Assembly (NCBI GenBank): GCA_030616565.1
Contig: JAUWXC010000033.1
Coordinates: 1-7,239, forward strand
Reading direction: 5' to 3'
DNA: 7,239 nucleotides
Source of the DNA: Methanocellales archaeon
GTDB taxonomy: Archaea > Halobacteriota > UBA148 > JAUWXC01
Part shown: in pieces, positions 1 through 4,322 of the stretch
Numbering within the stretch: the first letter of the stretch is position 1
How the letters are laid out: each line of letters starts with the position of its first letter
Translations under genes and position numbers: made by a program
The notes under the pieces: model-generated
Databases searched by the model: none
What the model saw: only the letters and a program-made list of their open reading frames with translations
What the model was told of the DNA's origin: nothing

Positions 1-180
1 ATCGGAAAGGCATTGAAGGACATTCATCTACCAGAGGACTCCATCATAGCAGCCCTCATGAGGGGTTCGAAAGCGATAATACCCGATAGCGCTACGATAC
101 TCCAAGAAGGCGATATTGCCGTCGTGGTGAATCTGGCTGGCGTGTCGGGAAAGGTTAAAGACATCTTGACCAAGGGTTGA
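1..180 (+). CDS. trkA: TrkA family K+ uptake regulator, C-terminal end only (5' part outside window)
   Basis: Frame 1 is open from the left edge to a TGA at 178-180, giving the last 59 residues of a protein. They read as an RCK_C (TrkA_C) domain: a LPEDSIIAALMRG stretch, then an IIPDSATILQEGDIAVVV stretch. This matches the layout of the RCK_C in the second TrkA of this window (LPKDCVLTAILREG, then a KAGDSIVALT strand). RCK_C domains form the ligand-responsive dimer lobe of the cytoplasmic TrkA ring that gates TrkH/Ktr potassium channels. TrkH begins 7 nt downstream, so the two are probably co-transcribed. The visible part cannot show whether the full protein has one or two RCK units, nor whether its nucleotide-binding GxGxxG is intact. 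A different RCK_C-containing transporter subunit is possible, but the trkH neighbour makes TrkA by far the likeliest. Confidence 0.85.
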   Translation: MGKALKDIHLPEDSIIAALMRGSKAIIPDSATILQEGDIAVVVNLAGVSGKVKDILTKG

Positions 181-187
181 CATCAAA

Positions 188-1678
188 ATGGATGAAGTAG
201 ACGTGCAAACGCTGCGTAATTGTTTGGTAATCAGTTATTCTGGATTTTTGCTCATGGGTATAGGCGGAATGCTGTTTGTACCCTTACTTTTAATCATAGC
301 ATATCCCCACGAGGTCGTATATGCTTACTCTTTTGTTATCCCAGGGCTCCTGGCTCTGATTGGCGGATTTGTACTTTGGAGACTTTTCAGGGTGGATCCT
401 GCACTGGCGTCATTGGGAAGGCCCCAAGCCTTAATCCTCGTTGGAGTGTTTTGGGTTGTGGCATGTATATTCGGTGCAACCCCTTTTATCATCGGTTTTA
501 TTCTCAGTCCACTCGACGGTCTTTTTGAAGCCGTCTCTGGATGGACGACGACCGGTCTGACGATGGTCAGCGTGGCGACGTGCCCCAATATCTTTTTGTT
601 CTGGCGCAGTCTCATGCAGTTCGTTGGAGGGGCTGGACTTGCCGTTCTCATGTTGACTGCCATCATAGGCCCGAAGAGTGGCATCGCATCCGTCTACTCG
701 GCAGAGGCGAGGACAGAAAGATTGCTGCCAGCTATCAGACACACCGCTAGGATGATTCTCAAGATTTACCTTTTGTACCTCTTCATAGGGATAGGGTTAC
801 TCCATGTCGCCGGTATGCCCTTGTTCGACTCCATAAATCACTCGATGTGCGCACTGGCTACTGGCGGCTTTTCCACTAGGGCTGGAAGCATAGGCTCATA
901 TCAAAGCCTGGAGATTGAAATAGTCACCATGGTTCTTATGTTGTTAGGCAGCCTGAGCTTTGCATTTCATTATCTTTTGTTGTCAGGCAAACTTGGCAAG
1001 GCTACAAAAGACATCGAGCTCAAGGTCATGTACGCATCCATCATCATATTTTTGCCCATCGTCACGTATGGTTTGGTCTATGGTTTTTATCATTCCCCAT
1101 TGCAGGGATTCAGGCATGCGCTGTTTAACGTGATTTCCGCCCTAACGGGCACGGGTTATACGACCGCATCTCCAGAAAGCATAAGCCAGTTTGGACATCT
1201 GGTGCTGTTCTCGCTGGTGGTATTGATGAGCATGGGTGGGAGTACCGGCTCTACTTCCGGTGGCATAAAACGATACAGGATAGGGGTCATGGCGAAATCG
1301 ATTTTCTGGGAGATAAAGACGAGACTGCTTCCAGAGAGTGCTGTAATCGGAAGGACGGCATGGTACACGGGCGAGAAAGAAACCATCACTCCTGATCTGT
1401 TCATGGAGGTATCGATTTTTGTGTTTGCCTATATCACGCTCTATATAGCAGGTATCATCGTCTTCTTGCTGAATGGATATTCTGTGATGGGTGCCCTGTT
1501 CGAGTACGCATCGGCTATGGGAACGGTGGGTCTTTCTACAGGAATAACTGGACCGGGTATGCCGGTTTCCTGCAAGGTAATGGAAATCATCGGCATGATT
1601 CTCGGCAGGTTGGAATTATGGGCAGTATTAATATTGATGGCAACCCCATTTGAATGGATGGTATCGCGAGGAAGGTAA
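188..1678 (+). CDS. trkH: TrkH/KtrB family potassium uptake transmembrane subunit
   Basis: A 496-residue hydrophobic protein of the K+ transporter superfamily. These proteins sit in the cytoplasmic membrane and conduct K+ through four fused membrane-pore-membrane repeats. All four selectivity-filter loops are visible: TTTGLT (residues 120-125), ATGGFST (224-230), TGTGYTTAS (320-328) and GTVGLSTG (445-452), each with the conserved filter glycine. The intramembrane gating-loop motif GGSTGSTSGGIKRYR (350-364) follows the third pore, and the closing GRLELW (473-478) is also typical. Length and the extra N-terminal helices (about residues 12-68) fit TrkH, about 10 membrane spans, better than the shorter KtrB. 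The ATG at 188 lies 7 nt after the upstream TrkA stop; its ribosome binding site is weak (AAGGG overlapping that stop), so translational coupling is likely. By family knowledge TrkH needs a TrkA ring; TrkA genes lie on both sides. Filter and gating motifs all look intact. Confidence 0.95.
   Translation: MDEVDVQTLRNCLVISYSGFLLMGIGGMLFVPLLLIIAYPHEVVYAYSFVIPGLLALIGGFVLWRLFRVDPALASLGRPQALILVGVFWVVACIFGATPFIIGFILSPLDGLFEAVSGWTTTGLTMVSVATCPNIFLFWRSLMQFVGGAGLAVLMLTAIIGPKSGIASVYSAEARTERLLPAIRHTARMILKIYLLYLFIGIGLLHVAGMPLFDSINHSMCALATGGFSTRAGSIGSYQSLEIEIVTMVLMLLGSLSFAFHYLLLSGKLGKATKDIELKVMYASIIIFLPIVTYGLVYGFYHSPLQGFRHALFNVISALTGTGYTTASPESISQFGHLVLFSLVVLMSMGGSTGSTSGGIKRYRIGVMAKSIFWEIKTRLLPESAVIGRTAWYTGEKETITPDLFMEVSIFVFAYITLYIAGIIVFLLNGYSVMGALFEYASAMGTVGLSTGITGPGMPVSCKVMEIIGMILGRLELWAVLILMATPFEWMVSRGR
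1668..1675 (+). promoter_or_regulatory. Ribosome binding site of the second trkA
   Basis: GAGGAAGG lies inside the last codons of trkH, with 5 nt between it and the ATG at 1681. It decides the start: an in-frame ATG at 1654 would add 9 residues (MDGIARKVN) ahead of the Rossmann fold's first strand, which is atypical for TrkA, whereas 1681 begins directly with MYVVIVGGG. Confidence 0.65.
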
Positions 1679-1680
1679 AT

Positions 1681-2337
1681 ATGTACGTAGTCATCGTGGG
1701 CGGAGGGAGAACCGGCAGTTTTCTCGCAAAATCACTGTCTCAAGAGGGGAAAAAAGTCGCGGTGGTCGAATCGGATAAGGATCTTTGTCAGAGTCTGGCT
1801 GAGAAGCTCGACATTCTGGTGATTCATGGAGATGGAACCGATGCCAAGTATTTAGAGGATGCTGGCGCTGCAAAGGCAGACGTATTCGTCGCTGTTACAG
1901 GAGAGGACAAGACCAATCTCGTCTCCTGCCAGATGGCAAAAAAGAACTTCAAAGTTCCCAGGACGATAGTAAGGGTGAACGATCCCAAAAATGAGGCGGT
2001 ATTTAAGGATTTGGGCATCGATGTTGTGGTCAGTACTGTAACGGCGGCATCCATAGTTCTAAAGAATGCTGTTACATCTGGAGAGCTCATGACGCTTTTG
2101 ACATTGAAGGAAGGCAACGTTGAGATGGTGGAGTTCGTGGTGCATGAAAACTCTTCGGCGATCGACAAACCTATAGCAGACCTGGGACTCCCAAAGGACT
2201 GCGTGCTTACCGCGATACTAAGGGAGGGTCACATCATCTTCCCGAAGGGCAAAACGGTGATAAAAGCAGGGGACTCCATCGTAGCTCTTACAACAGCGGA
2301 GCGCATAAGGAAATTGGAAAAGATATTTGTTGGGTAA
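1681..2337 (+). CDS. trkA: TrkA, single-unit RCK K+ channel regulatory protein (NAD-binding)
   Basis: A 218-residue cytoplasmic protein, the usual length for a one-unit archaeal TrkA/KtrA. Residues 1-125 form the RCK_N Rossmann fold: the dinucleotide motif GGGRTG (7-12), an acidic residue at the end of strand 2 (VAVVESD, Glu30) that in the family binds the adenosine ribose, the HGDGTD motif (49-54) and AVTGEDKTN (71-79). Residues 135-218 form RCK_C (IADLGLPKDCVLTAILREG, then AGDSIVALT). Such proteins assemble into octameric rings under TrkH dimers and open or close them in response to bound nucleotides. The gene starts 2 nt after the trkH stop and its stop is 1 nt before the next ATG, so it sits within a tightly packed operon. 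It has the same RCK_C pattern as the TrkA fragment at the left edge, so the locus carries two TrkA paralogues for one TrkH. Confidence 0.94.
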   Translation: MYVVIVGGGRTGSFLAKSLSQEGKKVAVVESDKDLCQSLAEKLDILVIHGDGTDAKYLEDAGAAKADVFVAVTGEDKTNLVSCQMAKKNFKVPRTIVRVNDPKNEAVFKDLGIDVVVSTVTAASIVLKNAVTSGELMTLLTLKEGNVEMVEFVVHENSSAIDKPIADLGLPKDCVLTAILREGHIIFPKGKTVIKAGDSIVALTTAERIRKLEKIFVG

Positions 2338-2338
2338 T

Positions 2339-2989
2339 ATGAAGATTGCAGGCATCGATGAAGCGGGTAAGGGTCCTGTTGTGGGACCTATGTTCATCGC
2401 TGGTGTGATGATACCTGAGGAACGTGCCGCATCTCTGGAGCGATTAGGTCTCAGGGATTCCAAGGCAATCTCACCTAAAAGGCGGGAATTTTTGGCAGAG
2501 GAGGTAAGGAAAGTCGCGAAATATCATATCCTCGAGGTCAGCGCAGGGCAAATCGATGAACTGCGCCAGATGATGACGATGAACGAGATCATGGTCGTCA
2601 GCTATGCGAAGGTTCTCAAAGAACTAAAGCCAGATAGGGCGTTTGTTGACGCAGCTGATGTATATCCAAGGCGATTTGCACAAAATGTGCGCGAGAAGTA
2701 CGGCGCATCCATCGACATAATCTCAGAGCACAACGCAGACGCCAAATATCCAATCGTTTCCGCTGCTTCCATCCTGGCAAAGGTGAGACGTGACGCGGCG
2801 ATACGCGATTTAGAAAAACAAATTGGACAGGAGATCGGCTCTGGTTACCCCTCAGATCCCAGGACGGTGCATTTTCTGGAGAATTGGATTCAGAAACACG
2901 GCTCCTTGCCAAAATTCGTGCGTCATTCCTGGAAGACGGCGCAGACGGCATTGAAAAAGCATGAGCAGTCGAGTTTGTCCAGGTTTTAG
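2339..2989 (+). CDS. rnhB: Ribonuclease HII
   Basis: A 216-residue RNase HII, the usual archaeal length. It cuts the RNA strand of RNA/DNA hybrids and nicks 5' of single ribonucleotides in duplex DNA, serving excision repair and primer removal. The four metal-binding acids of the family are in place: Asp7 and Glu8 (AGIDEAGKG), Asp104 (AFVDAAD) and Asp134 (EHNADAKYP, followed by SAASILAK). The GKG in place of the commoner GRG (residues 10-12) is seen in other archaeal members. GSGYPSDP (167-174) carries the tyrosine that recognises the RNA-DNA junction, and RHSWKT (195-200) closes the C-terminal lobe. The ATG at 2339 is chosen because the protein then starts right at the first strand; a TTG at 2327 would add four residues and overlap trkA. 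No good ribosome binding site is seen, so coupling to trkA (1-nt gap) is likely. The gene ends with tandem stops TAG TAA. Confidence 0.96.
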   Translation: MKIAGIDEAGKGPVVGPMFIAGVMIPEERAASLERLGLRDSKAISPKRREFLAEEVRKVAKYHILEVSAGQIDELRQMMTMNEIMVVSYAKVLKELKPDRAFVDAADVYPRRFAQNVREKYGASIDIISEHNADAKYPIVSAASILAKVRRDAAIRDLEKQIGQEIGSGYPSDPRTVHFLENWIQKHGSLPKFVRHSWKTAQTALKKHEQSSLSRF

Positions 2990-2996
2990 TAAATAC

Positions 2997-3054
2997 AAAA
3001 AAGAGGGGAGGGGAACCGCATCCAGCCTAGAAACGCGTAAGGGGGATGCAGTTC
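2997..3054 (-). terminator. Probable transcription terminator of the smc-scpA-scpB operon
   Basis: Read on the minus strand, an 11-bp stem (3054-3044 with 3023-3013, 20-nt loop) is followed by an unbroken 16-nt pyrimidine tract ending in six T (3002-2997). All 11 positions pair in minus-strand RNA, with one G-U; in plus-strand RNA the same position (3017/3050) is a C-A mismatch, so the structure favours the minus strand. The ten nucleotides between stem and T run are more than in a bacterial terminator, but archaeal RNA polymerase stops mainly on the oligo-T itself. The element lies about 90 nt past the scpB stop. It could instead be the 3' end of a separate small RNA. Confidence 0.45.
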
Positions 3055-3060
3055 TTAACC

Positions 3061-3089
3061 CTAGGAGGTGACGTTCAATATCTTCCTAG
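3061..3089. repeat. Inverted repeat with CTAGGA arms
   Basis: CTAGGA (3061-3066) and TCCTAG (3084-3089) are exact reverse complements separated by 17 nt. In plus-strand RNA the stem extends by G-U and G-C pairs to 8 bp. It lies next to the larger hairpin in the convergent gap. It could be part of a plus-strand 3' end structure for rnhB or a protein-binding site; no T run follows it on either strand. Confidence 0.3.
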
Positions 3090-3099
3090 TCTTGACACA

Positions 3100-3105
3100 T
3101 ATATA
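3100..3105 (-). promoter_or_regulatory. Possible archaeal TATA box in the convergent gap
   Basis: TATATA is symmetric, so strand is ambiguous. Minus-strand use would start transcription about 25 nt away near 3078 and make a roughly 80-nt RNA ending at the T run at 2997. Plus-strand use would run antisense into scpB. No clear purine-rich BRE precedes it, so this may be chance. Confidence 0.2.
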
Positions 3106-3143
3106 GGGATTTGGCAAGAGCGGGGCGAAAGTAATCCTAAAAG

Positions 3144-3653
3144 TCAAGCGGAAATTTGCCCTTTTGCCACCTTTTCGATCATCTTTCTGATCAATTTCGG
3201 GTCGTTTGTCTCTATTCCAAAGTATTCCACGAAGGTAGGAGTGATCGTCAACATCTTCGTCCTTCTGTGGGGCACGCTTTTAATCAATTCTCTCTCTTCT
3301 AATGCAACAACATGTGAGTATGCCTTGTTTCCCCTGATGCTGACCACCTCTGCCTGGGTGACCGGTTGATGGTAGGCAATAACTGCCAGAGTCCTCAGCA
3401 CAGGTGTCTCGAATTCCCTGGGCGCTATGCTTCGTACTTTTTCTGCATACGCTGGTTTGACCTGCATCACATATCTCTCCCCGGTCTCAACCAGTTCCAG
3501 TGAGGTCTCTCTGGTTTTGTATTCCTCTATGAGGGATTTTAACAGCTCTGATACGTACTCAGGCGGCTTCCCCACGAGCGTTGCCAGCTCTTTCGCATCT
3601 AAGGGCTCACCTGCGGCGAAAAGCGCAGCCTCCAATACTTCCTTGTCGTTCAT
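3144..3653 (-). CDS. scpB: ScpB, segregation and condensation protein B
   Basis: A 169-residue protein made of two winged-helix domains, about residues 2-75 and 80-150, the standard ScpB layout and close to the family's usual length of 170-200. The diagnostic stretch LRTLAVIAYHQPVTQAEVVSIRG (86-108) opens the second domain, and VALEERELIK (116-125) supplies its recognition region. ScpB binds as a dimer along the ScpA kleisin and modulates Smc ATPase and loop formation in the nucleoid. The ATG at 3653 is supported by a GGTAGGAG ribosome binding site 3 nt upstream that overlaps the scpA stop. The gene follows scpA with a 6-nt gap and lies in the same reading frame, separated only by TAG GAG AAC. 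It is the last gene of the minus-strand operon. The C-terminal tail after the second domain is short (about 20 residues). Confidence 0.95.
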   Translation of the reverse strand: MNDKEVLEAALFAAGEPLDAKELATLVGKPPEYVSELLKSLIEEYKTRETSLELVETGERYVMQVKPAYAEKVRSIAPREFETPVLRTLAVIAYHQPVTQAEVVSIRGNKAYSHVVALEERELIKSVPHRRTKMLTITPTFVEYFGIETNDPKLIRKMIEKVAKGQISA

Positions 3654-3656
3654 GTT

Positions 3657-3664
3657 CTCCTACC
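3657..3664 (-). promoter_or_regulatory. Ribosome binding site of scpB
   Basis: On the minus strand GGTAGGAG sits 3 nt before the scpB ATG and spans the scpA TAG stop. Ribosomes finishing scpA would therefore be placed on the scpB start. Confidence 0.6.
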
Positions 3665-4322
3665 TGGACTTTATGTATATGTCGCCAAACAACTCTTTCT
3701 GCTCCAGCCAGATTTTTTTCCTGATCGCCAAGAACAGCAGCGGAATGTACGCCTGAACGATGTCTGCAGGAGTTCTTTCCTCAACCAGCTCTGAAAATAC
3801 GACCTTCTTCTGCCTTTTGAATATTCTTTTCAATTTTTTCATCACTGCCCTGATCCTGTTCTCCAAATCTTCCTGTTCTATAACTCTGAGGGTGTCCTCT
3901 GCCGTTGGACGACTTCTCCCTCTTCTCATGCGCCTTATCTCTCTTTTCTCCCTCAGGTCTATGGCCTTTTTCAGCTCGTCTATCAGCTCCGTCAAGGTGA
4001 CAGGTCGTTTTGACCGTCGACGAATTTTCGGGCGCAGAGGGGGATACGTCTCTATCTGGAAATCCTGGAAACACTCTGGCTGAAAACCGAAGAAATCCCA
4101 TTCGTCTCCTTTATCACCCTCTTCCACCAGTACTTCGGACTTCATCCTCAGCAATATCGAGGCATACAGAAGCGTTCTTGCGGATACCCAGAGGTCTAAT
4201 TGCTCCCTCTCCTCCAACCTTTTGAGGAATTTATCGGTGACATCTACTATGTCAATGTTCCAAGGGTCGATTTCGCCGTCTTTAGCCAAATTCACCAAGA
4301 TCTCAACCGGCTCGTCTATCAA
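3660..4322 (-). CDS. scpA: ScpA, kleisin subunit of the Smc complex
   Basis: A 220-residue kleisin that bridges the two Smc heads and carries ScpB. The N-terminal helical domain (about 4-65), which in the family binds the Smc neck, shows VEILVNLAKDGEIDPWNIDIVDVTDKFL (6-33) in family form, followed by LLYASILLRMKSEVL. A linker (66-150) holds an acidic stretch and then a strongly basic one (RRRSKR at 101-106; REIRRMRRGRSR at 128-138). The C-terminal winged helix (about 155-220, with VVFSELVEE and LFLAIRKKIWLEQKELFGDI) would cap the other Smc head. The start is a TTG at 4322-4320 that shares TTGA with the smc stop, an archaeal form of the ATGA overlap; no ATG or GTG was found in this frame in the preceding 15 codons. 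The ribosome binding site is weak (a G5 run about 10 nt upstream), so coupling to smc is expected. It ends in TAG. Confidence 0.94.
   Translation of the reverse strand: MIDEPVEILVNLAKDGEIDPWNIDIVDVTDKFLKRLEEREQLDLWVSARTLLYASILLRMKSEVLVEEGDKGDEWDFFGFQPECFQDFQIETYPPLRPKIRRRSKRPVTLTELIDELKKAIDLREKREIRRMRRGRSRPTAEDTLRVIEQEDLENRIRAVMKKLKRIFKRQKKVVFSELVEERTPADIVQAYIPLLFLAIRKKIWLEQKELFGDIYIKSR

Larger units (their letters stand above)
2990..3143. other. Convergent intergenic gap with inverted repeats, no gene
   Basis: This 154-bp region lies between the convergent rnhB and scpB ends. It contains a 19-nt pure purine run on the plus strand (2997-3015), an 11-bp inverted repeat (3013-3023 with 3044-3054), a second inverted repeat (3061-3066 with 3084-3089), three CTAG tetramers and a TATATA at 3100-3105. 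I see no coding potential, tRNA fold, or C/D box motif pair. Confidence 0.7.

Noticed and set aside
1654..1680. An earlier ATG start for the second trkA
   Set aside because: It would overlap trkH by 25 nt and add a non-homologous N-terminus, while the ATG at 1681 has a good ribosome binding site and begins at the Rossmann fold.
3011..3089. A tRNA or C/D box RNA in the convergent gap
   Set aside because: There is no cloverleaf, no T-loop GTTCRA, no CCA-ready acceptor stem, and no paired RTGATGA/CTGA boxes in the orientation required.
3092..3105. TTGACA followed by TATATA, resembling a bacterial promoter
   Set aside because: The two boxes are only 2 nt apart instead of about 17, and the genes are archaeal, so a sigma-70 promoter is not expected.
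3046..3369. A 107-codon plus-strand open frame starting in the convergent gap after a G-rich stretch
   Set aside because: Two thirds of it is the antisense of scpB, the remaining N-terminus has no recognisable family, and the start lies inside the arm of the inverted repeat.
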